Part shown: one piece after another, positions 25,558 through 33,612 of the stretch
Position numbering within the stretch: the stretch's first letter is position 1
How the letters are laid out: the number at the start of each line of letters is the position of its first letter
Origin: Polynucleobacter sp. AP-Sving-400A-A2
Lineage (GTDB): Bacteria > Pseudomonadota > Gammaproteobacteria > Burkholderiales > Burkholderiaceae
Assembly: GCF_018688155.1 (NCBI RefSeq)
Contig: NZ_CP061312.1
Location: forward strand, 1,612,001-1,676,000
Reading direction: 5' to 3'
DNA: 64,000 nucleotides
Notes under the pieces: model-generated
What the model was told of the DNA's origin: nothing
Seen by the model: the letters and a program-made list of their open reading frames with translations, nothing else
The model's database searches: none
Translations under genes and position numbers: made by a program

Positions 25558-25682
25558 AAGGACCCTGAATACGAGTCGGAAGACATGAATCATTCTCTAC
25601 CTATCAGAGCTTTTATGTTTAAAACTACTAACAAAGGGGTTTTTACGGCTCTGCAATATCAAAAAATTGAGCGCATACTAAC

Positions 25683-25725
25683 TAAGTATTAACCCTAATG
25701 CATATAACTAAAGGATCTTTAAATG
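25683..25725 (+). promoter_or_regulatory. Conserved leader element, copy B
   Basis: Gapless match to copy A (14209-14251) over 43 bases ending in the start codon: TAAGTATTAACCCTAAT, then CAT, TA, AAAGGA and TTAAATG in identical positions. A copy of AAAGGGGTTTT also lies upstream at 25637. It drives the microprotein at 25723. The pair suggests a regulon of small genes sharing promoter and start region. Confidence 0.55.
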
Positions 25726-25824
25726 ACACAGTTCAAACAGTTTCTTAATAATTTGGTCTTAGCATTAATTGATGCCCGCAAAGCGTATGCCAAGCGTCAT
25801 TTGAACCATTTATTGGGCTCATAA
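25723..25824 (+). CDS. 33-residue microprotein after conserved leader B
   Basis: Reads MTQFKQFLNNLVLALIDARK and ends AYAKRHLNHLLGS. A single amphipathic, partly hydrophobic helix with a basic end. AAAGGA lies about 8 bases before the ATG. Same length as, and similar in character to, the microprotein at 14414-14515; both sit under the same leader type. DUF1127-like small RNA-binding or stress peptides come to mind but the match is weak. Confidence 0.5.
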   Translation: MTQFKQFLNNLVLALIDARKAYAKRHLNHLLGS

Positions 25825-25844
25825 CCCTTTTTAGGCAACCCTAA

Positions 25845-25934
25845 ATGCACTTGACCGTGTTTCGTTATAAAGTTTGGGTTAGCCAAGATGGTGGCCAAAC
25901 TCAAATTTCACCTTGGTGCGCTATCCAAGAATAG
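25845..25934 (+). CDS. Possible 29-residue microprotein
   Basis: ATG at 25845 opens 29 codons: MHLTVFRYKVWVSQDGGQTQ, ending ISPWCAIQE. The ribosome site is poor. It follows the 33-residue gene by 20 bases and precedes the exported 107-residue protein. The sequence resembles a single beta-hairpin, so it could also be a remnant. Low certainty. Confidence 0.25.
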   Translation: MHLTVFRYKVWVSQDGGQTQISPWCAIQE

Positions 25935-25972
25935 CCGCTAGTTAATCGAGGCAACTCTAAAGGAAAAGCACT

Positions 25973-26296
25973 ATGTCTATATTTCGAAGTTTTGCACTCT
26001 TGGGATTTTTCTTGCTTGTGTCTAACCAGTCATACGCCCAGGCAATCTCTAAAGACTATCAAAAGAATTGTGCTCGTGAGCAAGTAGCTGAGCATCAAGG
26101 CATTAAAGGCAAAGCGCTTACTGAAGAAGACTTTACCGCTTATTGCGGCTGCCAAGCCGACTTCATTTCTAAAAATGCTTCAAATCGGCAAGTTAATGAA
26201 TTAGTTATGAATCCAAAAGCAAAGCCTGAATGGTTCAAGACTATAGAGTTAAAGGCGATGAAGGCTTGTATTACAGATCCTAAAATGACTACATAG
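25973..26296 (+). CDS. Small exported protein, unknown function
   Basis: 107-residue protein with a clear signal peptide (FRSFALLGFFLLVSNQSYA, cleavage near YA-QA), giving a mature periplasmic protein of about 85 residues. Four cysteines (NCAREQ, YCGC, KACITD) may form two disulfides. AAAGGAAAAGC precedes the ATG. A similar layout of Cys residues occurs in small haem-free secreted proteins, but no family is recognised. The next gene, a small membrane protein, begins 14 bases later, so the two probably share a transcript. Confidence 0.65.
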   Translation: MSIFRSFALLGFFLLVSNQSYAQAISKDYQKNCAREQVAEHQGIKGKALTEEDFTAYCGCQADFISKNASNRQVNELVMNPKAKPEWFKTIELKAMKACITDPKMTT

Positions 26297-26310
26297 GATT
26301 TAGGAAATAT

Positions 26311-26448
26311 ATGAGTAGCTTTGGTTCTGTTATTTTGATTGAAGTGGTAATGGTGTTTGGAGGGGTTTTACTATTTGCTTGGTGGCAATTACGCGATCTC
26401 CGAAAAGAGCGAGAAAAAAATCAGCGGAAAAAAGAGCAAGAAACTTAA
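26311..26448 (+). CDS. Small single-pass membrane protein
   Basis: 45-residue protein: a hydrophobic helix (GSVILIEVVMVFGGVLLFAW) followed by a basic tail WQLRDLRKEREKNQRKKEQE. This N-out membrane segment plus basic cytoplasmic tail resembles CcoQ-like subunits and small proteins common in Burkholderiales. TAGGAAAT precedes the ATG. It follows the exported 107-residue protein by 14 bases. Function unknown. Confidence 0.6.
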   Translation: MSSFGSVILIEVVMVFGGVLLFAWWQLRDLRKEREKNQRKKEQET

Positions 26449-26593
26449 AGATCAGCTCGGCACTTCACTGATCTGCTGAAATCATTACGCAGTTCAAGGT
26501 CCAACTTAATTCACCGCAATGCATTACTATTTTTTAATTGCATTTTTATCACAACAGCACTGCTTACCGCCCACCTAATCTCGAGGCTACCCT

Positions 26594-27001
26594 TTGTTTG
26601 AAACCATTCTTCACATATCTGCTTTATTAACTTCCTCCTTACTTTTTGGAGGCATGTTATTTTTTTCCGCGAGCTTTGCTGCTTTTTTACTTAAATCTTT
26701 ACCACCAGCAGAGGCACGTACATTAATACGCAAGGCCTTTCCTTCCTTTTATATTTTTGTGATGATCGCATCACTCATTGCAGCATTACTAGCCCTAGCG
26801 AGTAGCTTATTTAGTGCCAGCATATTGGCACTCATTGCTTTATCTACCCTTCCCACTCGTCAAATCTTAATGCCTGCAATTAATGCAGCTACAGATGCAA
26901 AACTAAAGCAGCGTTTTTTAGTGTTGCATGGTTTATCTGTTGTTATTACCTTGGCGCATATTGTCGCAGTAGGATTTGTGATTGTTGATTTAGCAACCTA
27001 A
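26594..27001 (+). CDS. DUF4149-like integral membrane protein
   Basis: 135-residue protein with four hydrophobic segments and little else; FGGMLFFSASFAAFLLKSLP and AFPSFYIFVMIASLIAALLA fit the DUF4149 family of small membrane proteins of unknown role. The frame opens with TTG at 26594; no ATG is available before the first membrane segment. It lies 33 bases before the HNH gene. No catalytic residues are evident. Confidence 0.65.
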   Translation: MFETILHISALLTSSLLFGGMLFFSASFAAFLLKSLPPAEARTLIRKAFPSFYIFVMIASLIAALLALASSLFSASILALIALSTLPTRQILMPAINAATDAKLKQRFLVLHGLSVVITLAHIVAVGFVIVDLAT

Positions 27002-27033
27002 TAAGCAAACCTGGTTTTTAGGCTACTCATGTT

Positions 27034-27384
27034 ATGACCGGACGCATCAAGAAAAAATTGATTCTGTCTGAGTTGAGTAATACACCAGATCAACAATCAG
27101 AATTATTGATCTGCCCACTTTGTGATAGAGCCGTTCCAAAATCTCAACGTGATGAGCACCATCTGGTTCCTAAGTCCCATGGGGGTCGTCAAACGGCGGT
27201 ATTACATCGTATTTGCCATCGACAGATCCATGCTGTCCTCACCGAAACCGAGCTAGCACGTCAATACAACACCGTCGAACAACTCAAGCTACAAACCGAC
27301 ATGGCAGATTTTATAAAGTGGGTTCGTTTAAAGCCAGATGATTTTTTTGAACGGGCCCGTAAGAGTAAAAGGCTACGGTCTTAG
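27034..27384 (+). CDS. HNH endonuclease family protein
   Basis: 116-residue protein with an HNH/McrA-type zinc finger nuclease motif: CPLCDRAVPKSQRDEHHLVP, then KSHGG and HRICHRQIHAVL. The paired Cys and His residues would hold a zinc ion, and the His-His before LVP is the catalytic position. Such small HNH proteins act as nickases or nucleases in repair, restriction or phage functions; no partner methylase is near. It precedes the photolyase gene by about 120 bp, and the two could be one DNA-repair unit. Confidence 0.75.
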   Translation: MTGRIKKKLILSELSNTPDQQSELLICPLCDRAVPKSQRDEHHLVPKSHGGRQTAVLHRICHRQIHAVLTETELARQYNTVEQLKLQTDMADFIKWVRLKPDDFFERARKSKRLRS

Positions 27385-27507
27385 TAGAGCCCTTAGGTTA
27401 GCAAAGTGGCGCCATAAAGTAATCTTACTAGTTATGCAAAATTAGCCAAAGGCTTTTATGATTAATAACTGTCTTTTAAAAAGATTAATTTCTAATACTG
27501 CTGAATT

Positions 27508-29070
27508 ATGAGTTATCAACTGGTTTGGTTTAAGCGTGATTTGCGCTGTGAGGACCATGCCGCTCTTGTCGAGGCTGCAAAGCTTGGCCCCATTCGCTGC
27601 ATTTATGTGCTTGAGCCAACATTATGGATGCAGCCAGATGTGGCTCTCCAACATTTTGAGTTCATTCGAGAATGTCTTCATGATCTAGGCGCCCAACTGC
27701 ATTTACTTGGTGGCACTTTGGAGGTGCATGAAGGTGAAGTCACTGAAGTGCTGAGTAAAATTTGGCAAGCCAGCACTTTTCAAGGTTTGCATTCTCATCA
27801 AGAAACTGGCAATGGATTTACGTATTCCAGAGATCAAGAGGTTGGTAAATGGTGTCAGTCTCATGGCATTCAGTGGGGTGAGTATCCCCAGTTTGGTGTC
27901 GCAAGAGGGTTAAAAAATCGTAATGAATGGCATGCTCATTGGCAAAAGCATATGGAAGCACCTTTATGTGAACTTCCGACGATTCAATTTTGGAGGGCAC
28001 CACTCTCTAGCGCGCTAACACCGAACTCTAGCGCTCCTTATTTGACGCCGTCCATGATGCAGGCGCCTGTGCACCTGAAACATAATCCACCCCTAAGACA
28101 ACGCGGCGGAAGATCTCATGCACTCAAAACGCTCAATAGTTTTTTGAAGCAGAGGAGCATGTGGTACCGAGGCGGGATCTCATCACCTCTATCAGCGCCA
28201 GATGCATGCTCCCGATTGTCGGTATATCTAAGTTATGGGTGTCTTAGCATCAGGGAAGTGGTACAGGCAACCAACGAAGAGCTGCTTCAAATGTCGCCAG
28301 ATGCAAGCAGAAGAAAATCAGGCTTAGTTGCTTTCATGAGTCGCTTATATTGGCACTGTCATTTCATTCAAAAGCTGGAGAGCGAACCTGAAATCGAGTG
28401 GCGAAATATGCACCGTGGATATGATGCATTACGCGAGAATGAATTTAATGACGACCACTTTAATGCCTTAAAGGATGGCAAGACGGGTTGGCCCATGGTG
28501 GACGCCTGTGTCGGTATGCTGCGTGAAACGGGATGGCTTAATTTTAGAATGCGCGCAATGCTGGTCTCAGTTGCAGCCTATCCACTGTGGTTGCACTGGA
28601 AACCAGTAGGGGATTGGTTGGCTACCCAGTTTTTGGACTACGAGCCCGGAATACACTGGAGTCAACTACAAATGCAATCAGGTACGACCGGAATCAATCT
28701 GACGCGTGTTTATAACCCAATTAAGCAAGCGCAAGATCATGATCAAAAGGGCTTTTTTGTTAGAAAGTGGCTTCCCCGCATGCGTCAAGTACCGGATTTA
28801 TGGCTTTTTGAGCCGTGGCAGATGACTCAAGAAGAGCAAAAAAATATCGGCATTTATGTAGGTAAAGATATTCCGCAGCCAATAGTGGATCTTGCTATTG
28901 CTACAAAAGCATCTAAGGATCGCTTACATGCTAGGCGTAACTTATCAGACGTTCGGGCTGGAAAAAAATCAGTGATTGATAAACATGCGTCTCGAGCAAA
29001 AATGACTGACCGCAAGAGCTCTAAAGTGAAAACTACAGAAGCAAGCCCACAACTTACCCTGGAGTTTTAG
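27508..29070 (+). CDS. Cryptochrome/deoxyribodipyrimidine photolyase family protein
   Basis: 520-residue FAD protein. MSYQLVWFKRDLRCEDHAAL is the photolyase N-terminal domain start, and MQSGTTGINLTRVYNPIKQ is the FAD-domain signature; MLRETGWLNFRMRAMLVSVA matches the helix near the flavin. It differs from the DASH protein at the left edge in length and signature, and has a basic C-terminal tail of about 50 residues (KKSVIDKHASRAKMTDRKSS). It may repair pyrimidine dimers or be a cryptochrome-like sensor. The tail could bind DNA. It is the last gene of a plus-strand run that starts at 25.7 kb. Confidence 0.85.
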   Translation: MSYQLVWFKRDLRCEDHAALVEAAKLGPIRCIYVLEPTLWMQPDVALQHFEFIRECLHDLGAQLHLLGGTLEVHEGEVTEVLSKIWQASTFQGLHSHQETGNGFTYSRDQEVGKWCQSHGIQWGEYPQFGVARGLKNRNEWHAHWQKHMEAPLCELPTIQFWRAPLSSALTPNSSAPYLTPSMMQAPVHLKHNPPLRQRGGRSHALKTLNSFLKQRSMWYRGGISSPLSAPDACSRLSVYLSYGCLSIREVVQATNEELLQMSPDASRRKSGLVAFMSRLYWHCHFIQKLESEPEIEWRNMHRGYDALRENEFNDDHFNALKDGKTGWPMVDACVGMLRETGWLNFRMRAMLVSVAAYPLWLHWKPVGDWLATQFLDYEPGIHWSQLQMQSGTTGINLTRVYNPIKQAQDHDQKGFFVRKWLPRMRQVPDLWLFEPWQMTQEEQKNIGIYVGKDIPQPIVDLAIATKASKDRLHARRNLSDVRAGKKSVIDKHASRAKMTDRKSSKVKTTEASPQLTLEF

Positions 29071-29087
29071 CCAAGCGAAGCAAGCTT

Positions 29088-29468
29088 TTATTTGGGTGGT
29101 CTATGCATTGCGCAGATTTTGTTGCCAGCAGGATCTCTGAGCCAAGCAATATAAATAGTGCCAGCGACACCCTCTCGATAGCCTGGATCACCCTCACAGG
29201 AAGTTCCACCATGAGCAACGCCAATGGCATGGAATGCATCTACATCAGCCATTGATTTAGCACTAAAACCAATTGTGCCGCCATTGGCATGAGTCGCTTC
29301 ATTACCATCGATAGGCTTGGTAATTGCAAAGACACCACCGGGACCGCGATAAAAGTATTTGTCATGACTAAAGCTCCCAGCCTTTATACCCAACGCTCCT
29401 AGAGCAGCATCATAGAAGCCTCTTGAAACTTCTAAATCATTTGCACCCAGCATAATGTGACTAAACAT
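29088..29468 (-). CDS. VOC family (glyoxalase/bleomycin-resistance-like) protein
   Basis: 126-residue single vicinal-oxygen-chelate domain. FSHIMLGANDLEVSRGFYDA is the first strand and helix with a metal-binding His, GGTIGFSAKSMADVDAFH the second half, and IYIAWLRDPAGNKICAMH the last strand. The family includes glyoxalase I, dioxygenases and antibiotic-binding proteins; this one belongs to the small type usually left unassigned. Convergent with the photolyase gene, 17 bp apart. Confidence 0.8.
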   Translation of the reverse strand: MFSHIMLGANDLEVSRGFYDAALGALGIKAGSFSHDKYFYRGPGGVFAITKPIDGNEATHANGGTIGFSAKSMADVDAFHAIGVAHGGTSCEGDPGYREGVAGTIYIAWLRDPAGNKICAMHRPPK

Positions 29469-29507
29469 GATTCTTCCTATTGAATTAATTAAATATACAA
29501 ATACCGC

Positions 29508-29708
29508 TTAAGAATCCACTTGCTCTTCAGATGAATTGATAGGTGCACGCAGAACCGTATTGCGAATAAATTGCTTTTCGTAATGTCGATTACGCCTTGA
29601 CTTCTTGGCTAATGAGCGTTGACCCCTACGCTTGTCAGAAACAATATCACTTAATTGACTTAGATCATCTAGGTCTCGTATTTGACTTGGTGAATTGCGG
29701 AGAGGCAT
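29508..29708 (-). CDS. Small basic protein, unknown function
   Basis: 66-residue protein (MPLRNSPSQIRDLDDLSQLS at the start), with a very basic middle (KRRGQRSLAKKSRRNRHYEK) and an acidic end (SSEEQVDS). Likely disordered and nucleic-acid binding. No family recognised. It stands 39 bp upstream of the VOC gene on the same strand and may share its transcript. Confidence 0.5.
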   Translation of the reverse strand: MPLRNSPSQIRDLDDLSQLSDIVSDKRRGQRSLAKKSRRNRHYEKQFIRNTVLRAPINSSEEQVDS

Positions 29709-29933
29709 TGCTTAAGATTATTTATGTGGTAATTTCAGGATTACGATTGATGCAAGCGTTCATTACATGAATTAACTCATATAAATTGATTTTATGCTTG
29801 CACTTGCTTATCTTTTGAAAACTGTATTGATGCTTCGGTTGACGGAAATACCGAAAAAATATGGCATTTAGGCCTGCAGTTGGGGATAGCATGATTTTTC
29901 AGCACATACTCATATGAACACCTAAAATGTCTA

Positions 29934-30500
29934 ATGAACTTTTTTTATATAAATGCCCTTCTCCTGGCCTTAGTAACCTCTTCAGTCCAAGCAGCAGAAG
30001 TTTATATTACTGATCCTGAGCACACCTTTGTTAGCTTTAGCTACAAGCATTTGGGTTATTCAATTCAAACTAGTCGTTTTGATAAGGTGAATGGCACCAT
30101 TACGCTCAATGATCAAATGGATGGCGGCATTATAAATATTGCAATTGAGACCGGCTCAGTCAGCACAGGCTCCGATACCTTTAATAAGCTACTGAGAACC
30201 GAAGATTACTTTTATTCAGAAAAGTTTCCTGTAGCTAAATTCACATCCGATAAGCTTATATTTAATAATCAGGCCATTACATCGCTATCAGGCGAGCTAA
30301 CCATCAAGGGTATCACCAAGCCCATTAATCTTGAAGTAAGCAACTTTGCCTGTAGCCGTAACTTTATTACCTTTAAATATATGTGCGGGGCTAACGCAAG
30401 CGCGAAGTTAAGCCGCTCAGAATTTGATTTAGGAAAATATGTACCATTTGTTGGCGATGAGATAAGCTTAAGCATAGTAATCGAGGCGTCAAAAGAATAG
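29934..30500 (+). CDS. YceI family periplasmic protein
   Basis: 188-residue protein with signal peptide (INALLLALVTSSVQAA) and a lipocalin-like barrel of the YceI family, which binds isoprenoid quinone-like lipids in the periplasm. Motifs are VYITDPEHTFVSFSYKHLGY at the mature N-terminus, FDKVNGTITLN, and LTIKGITKPINLEV. AMMT-type Cys residues (FACSRNFITFKYMCGANA) may form a disulfide. Single gene; the methyltransferase follows at 48 bp. Confidence 0.85.
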   Translation: MNFFYINALLLALVTSSVQAAEVYITDPEHTFVSFSYKHLGYSIQTSRFDKVNGTITLNDQMDGGIINIAIETGSVSTGSDTFNKLLRTEDYFYSEKFPVAKFTSDKLIFNNQAITSLSGELTIKGITKPINLEVSNFACSRNFITFKYMCGANASAKLSRSEFDLGKYVPFVGDEISLSIVIEASKE

Positions 30501-30548
30501 TCTTAATTTAAGCATCAACTCTAACAGCGATATTTCTGGCAACTCACT

Positions 30549-31181
30549 ATGTCTTCATTCAAAAATCTTGCAAATGAATCTGCTTTAATCTCACAAAAAA
30601 CCATTGCGCATTATGATCAAAACGCCTTTTCTTATTACGAGGGTACAAAAGATCATGATGTCAGTCAAAATATTGATGCTCTATTAAGAGCAATCAAGAC
30701 TGAGCCACCGTTTCATATTCTTGATTTTGGATGTGGCCCAGGAAGAGATCTTCAAACCTTTACCAAACTTGGTCATGTCGCTATTGGGCTTGAAGGTAGT
30801 CAACAAGCCGCTCAAATAGCTAGAACTAAAAGTGGTTGCGAAATTTTAGTCCAGGATTTTTTTAACCTATCTTTGCCAGACAATACATTCGACGGTATTT
30901 TTGCCAATGCTTCACTATTTCATATTCCTAATAAGCTATTGCCTATGGTGTTAAGTAATTTATGGGCATGCTTAAAACCCAATGGCATTCTTTTTAGCTC
31001 GAATCCTCGCGGTAACAACGAGGAAAGTTGGTACGGAGATCGCTTTGCCTCTTATCACGATCTAGCAACTTGGAGATCTTTTATGACCAATGCACAGTTC
31101 ACCGAAATTGAACATTTCTATAGGCCAAGTGGACTACCCATTGAACAACAGCCATGGTTAGCAAGTGTTTGGAAAAAATAA
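30549..31181 (+). CDS. Class I SAM-dependent methyltransferase
   Basis: 210-residue Rossmann methyltransferase. ILDFGCGPGRDLQTFTKLGH near residue 55 is motif I, which binds SAM, followed by GLEGSQQAAQIARTKSG and the motif IV region FDGIFANASLFHIP. No substrate domain can be recognised; the small size and N-terminal helix fit a small-molecule methyltransferase of the Methyltransf_11 type. Its stop lies about 70 bp before a fragment of AbiEii. Confidence 0.8.
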   Translation: MSSFKNLANESALISQKTIAHYDQNAFSYYEGTKDHDVSQNIDALLRAIKTEPPFHILDFGCGPGRDLQTFTKLGHVAIGLEGSQQAAQIARTKSGCEILVQDFFNLSLPDNTFDGIFANASLFHIPNKLLPMVLSNLWACLKPNGILFSSNPRGNNEESWYGDRFASYHDLATWRSFMTNAQFTEIEHFYRPSGLPIEQQPWLASVWKK

Positions 31182-31255
31182 TCTTTTGATCATTTTTTGG
31201 ATTAATTTTGATTGCTATCAAATCATAAAATATAAAAAACAAACCATCGCTAATC

Positions 31256-31366
31256 TTATTTAGCAGCTCAGAAAAACTTTGCTAGCCTTTGTAATATAGG
31301 CTAGCTACTTTTAGAATAAAAGCTGGGTTTGAGGAAAAATTAAGTTATCGGACTTTGGAATGAGCC
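31256..31366 (-). pseudogene. Fragment of a second AbiEii gene
   Basis: A stretch of about 110 bp matches the 3' end of the AbiEii gene at 43035-43190. The identical 25-base core is CTTTGTAATATAGG followed by CTAGCTACTTT; further matches are AAAGCTGGGTTT and TTAAGTTATCGGACTT. About 45 bp of the intact gene are missing between the two halves, and no reading frame survives. It encodes remnants of the SLYYKGQPNF and NLIISQNPAF regions. It shows that another AbiE copy once stood near here. Confidence 0.8.
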
Positions 31367-31397
31367 CGGTTAAGCCAATTAGCCGACGTTGCCTGAT

Positions 31398-32324
31398 TTA
31401 TAAAAACTCTTTTAGGGTTTGGAGGCCAACCCTAGCTTGCTCTTCTTGAGGCAAATGACCAATATTGGGTAGGATGACTCTTGTTACATTCGGCATTACC
31501 TTTAAATAATCTTCAGAGTTAGAGACTGGAATAAAAGTATCCTTCTCGCCCCACATTAATAGAGTGGGCGTCTGAATCTTCGATAGGAATGGTACTGGAT
31601 CCTGCAAAACTGTTTGCTGCATTCGATCCAAAATAGCGCCCCTCACCCCTGGTGCAAGCATTAAGTCGTGATAGCGATTTACTAAATCTTCATTTAAGGA
31701 TTTAGGATTGGCGTAAGCCGGTTCTAGATTCATTACTAAGAATGACTTCGAAAAGAATTAACGATAGAGGTTCGCAATCGCGGATATTTCAGTCTTTTTG
31801 CCGTACTCGATTCCAGGACTTGCATAGCCATCTGGTGAAATTAACACCAACTTACTTGCTTGGTCTGGGTATTGGGCAGCAAATTGCCAGGCAAATTTAC
31901 CCCCCATAGAATTGCCCACTAGGACTACCTTTGGAATCTGAAGCTCCTTCAGAAAAGCCTCTATGACCTCAACACTTCTCTGATCCGTGTAGATCCCACT
32001 GGGGTCCTCCCCCGTCAATCCAAAGCCCGGAAGATCGACGGAGATCACGCGGTATTCGCTACTCAAATCCTTCGCCCAGACATCCCAAGTGTGCGAACTG
32101 GATCCAAAGCCATGCAAGAATAAAATTGGGATGGAATTTTTAGCAGGTCCCGTATCTTGATAATATATTTTGACCCCTAAGGCAGTGAGATAGCTATTTT
32201 TTGGAGAGCCATAGACGTTTTCAAGTTCTACCCTAGATTTATCTGGAGTCCAGAATACGATTCCAGCCAGTACGATTAAAGCCATCAGTAATAGCGTAGT
32301 TCGCTTGAGTGCTTTCTTGAGCAT
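31398..32324 (-). pseudogene. Alpha/beta hydrolase broken by an in-frame stop
   Basis: One 308-codon frame is interrupted only at codon 189 by TAA (31758-31760); the frame continues in register to the true end. The first part has a membrane or signal segment (TTLLLMALIVLAGIVFW), HGFGSSSHTWDVW, and the nucleophile GNSMGGKFAWQFA; the second part carries the acid WGEKDTFIP and His GHLPQEEQ. So all catalytic residues are there but split. A single change (for example from TAT or TAC for Tyr) would explain it. The gene is recently inactive, or the stop is misread. It lies between the AbiEii fragment and repeat R2. Confidence 0.8.
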
Positions 32325-32608
32325 GGGGCTAAGCCTTAAAATAAAAACAACAATTTTTTAACTCTCACTAAGACTGTAATAGAAAAATAGTGTCAACCGC
32401 CAATCAAGCTCTTGCCATCAATCGCCTTTAATAGCTGATGCAACTCCTGAAAATACACACAACAAACCAACAGTAGCTCATTACTCGAACTGAAGACCCA
32501 TATATATCTATTGGATTTACAGCAGAAGATATCGGGAGATTGCTTACACACTTAGCGGCATAGAAAGAAAAACGACTTAGGAATTTCTCCCTAAGTCGTT
32601 GATTTCAT
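32325..32608. other. Intergenic region with one terminator-like hairpin
   Basis: Between the broken hydrolase and repeat R2. A short in-frame stretch near 32473-32562 could read ITRTEDPYISIGFTAED, then IGRLLTHLAA to a stop, but it has no start, so at most it is a coding scrap. The right end holds a strong stem-loop, listed separately. Nothing else is seen. Confidence 0.4.
32563..32601 (-). terminator. Strong stem-loop at the 3' side of the R2 tRNA half
   Basis: Arms AACGACTTAGG and CCTAAGTCGTT form an 11-bp stem near 32571-32600; on the minus strand it is followed by TTTTCTTTC. It lies where the tRNA terminator would be after the R2 copy of the tRNA 3' half, but its sequence differs from the terminators at 44.68 and 42.75 kb. 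It is consistent with the natural terminator of a former tRNA or gene at that site. Confidence 0.65.
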
Positions 32609-32865
32609 TGGTGGGCCCACCAAGACTTGAACCTGGGACCAAAGGATTATGAGAGCAGACACTCAAAGAAAACCACTAGGATTTCAAGAGCTTACTTCTC
32701 CTAAATATCGGTGTGTGAGCTTTTGTGTGACTAGATTAACAAGATCACAACAAACACTGGCTCGCTCTTTGGTTTTCGAAACCACAGGATTTTTGGAGCA
32801 ATCATCTGGTAATTCCTTGCTCCAAATTACTATTTACATGATTTGCAACCGTTACTTAAAGTAAC
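32609..32865 (-). repeat. tRNA-Ile-derived repeat, copy R2
   Basis: Contains the 3' half of tRNA-Ile(CAU) from anticodon loop to CCA (32609-32653, one change from R3), then about 180 bp nearly identical to R3 (43-kb copy), including GAGAGCAGAC, AAATATCGGTGTGTGAGC, and TTTGGAGCAA...TTGCTCCAAA arms, and ends in the palindrome GTTACTTAAAGTAAC (32851-32865) preceded by TACATGAT as it is at 44.63 kb. The AbiE genes that separate these parts at 43-44.6 kb are absent, so this looks like an island edge that lost its cargo. Confidence 0.85.
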
Positions 32866-33021
32866 GCCCAAAAAAAGTCACCCAAAGTTGGCTAAACCGA
32901 ACTACCACCCCCCCTATTTGTATCAAATCATGTAAATTAAATACATGCTGAAGTCGTAAATTTAAGCTTTTTTGGGTATTGAGACTCAAGCTAGAATTCA
33001 TCACAAATTATGAGGGAAGCG

Positions 33022-33573
33022 ATGACTAATAGATACTCAAGCTATGCTCGCGTAATACATTGGTTTACAGCATTGGCCATACTCGCTCTGGTAATTTTAG
33101 GCTTTTGGATGACCCAAAGGGCTGCAGCTAATTTATGGGACAACCTAACCAATACACTCTATGGATGGCATAAATTGATCGGCTTTACAGTCTTACTGGT
33201 TACGATCTTTAGATTTTGTCTCAAGCTAAATTCTAAAACACCCCCCTATCCCAATACCGTCTCGCCTTCTTTGGTCAAAGTTGCATCGATAGTGCACTAC
33301 ACGCTTTACGGCTTATTATTTATGGTGCCTATGCTGGGGTGGGCCGGCGTTACAGCATATCCAGCTTTAATTACTCTAGGAGGATACTCACTGCCAGCCA
33401 TGCCAGGCATACCGAAGAGCGAACTGATTGCCAAGCAGATCTTCCAAATTCATGGACTGCTAGCAATGACGCTCATAGCAATCGTACTCTTACATATCGT
33501 AGCCGGCCTTAATCACCTCATCATCAAGCGGGATGGTATTTTTCAAAGAATCTGGTTTGATAAAAAGAACTAG
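33022..33573 (+). CDS. Cytochrome b561
   Basis: 183-residue four-helix membrane cytochrome of the b561 family, passing electrons from quinol or to periplasmic partners such as YceI-linked systems. YSSYARVIHWFTALAILALV holds the first haem His, GWHKLIGFTVLLVT the second, VHYTLYGLLFMVPMLGW the third, and FQIHGLLAMTLIAIVLLHIV the last. ATG at 33022 is preferred because AGGGA lies 7 bases before; an earlier ATG at 33010 overlaps that site. Single gene downstream of repeat R2. Confidence 0.88.
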   Translation: MTNRYSSYARVIHWFTALAILALVILGFWMTQRAAANLWDNLTNTLYGWHKLIGFTVLLVTIFRFCLKLNSKTPPYPNTVSPSLVKVASIVHYTLYGLLFMVPMLGWAGVTAYPALITLGGYSLPAMPGIPKSELIAKQIFQIHGLLAMTLIAIVLLHIVAGLNHLIIKRDGIFQRIWFDKKN

Positions 33574-33612
33574 GCTTAGCTTATTTACCGAAGCCTGATT
33601 TTCTTGAAAGCA

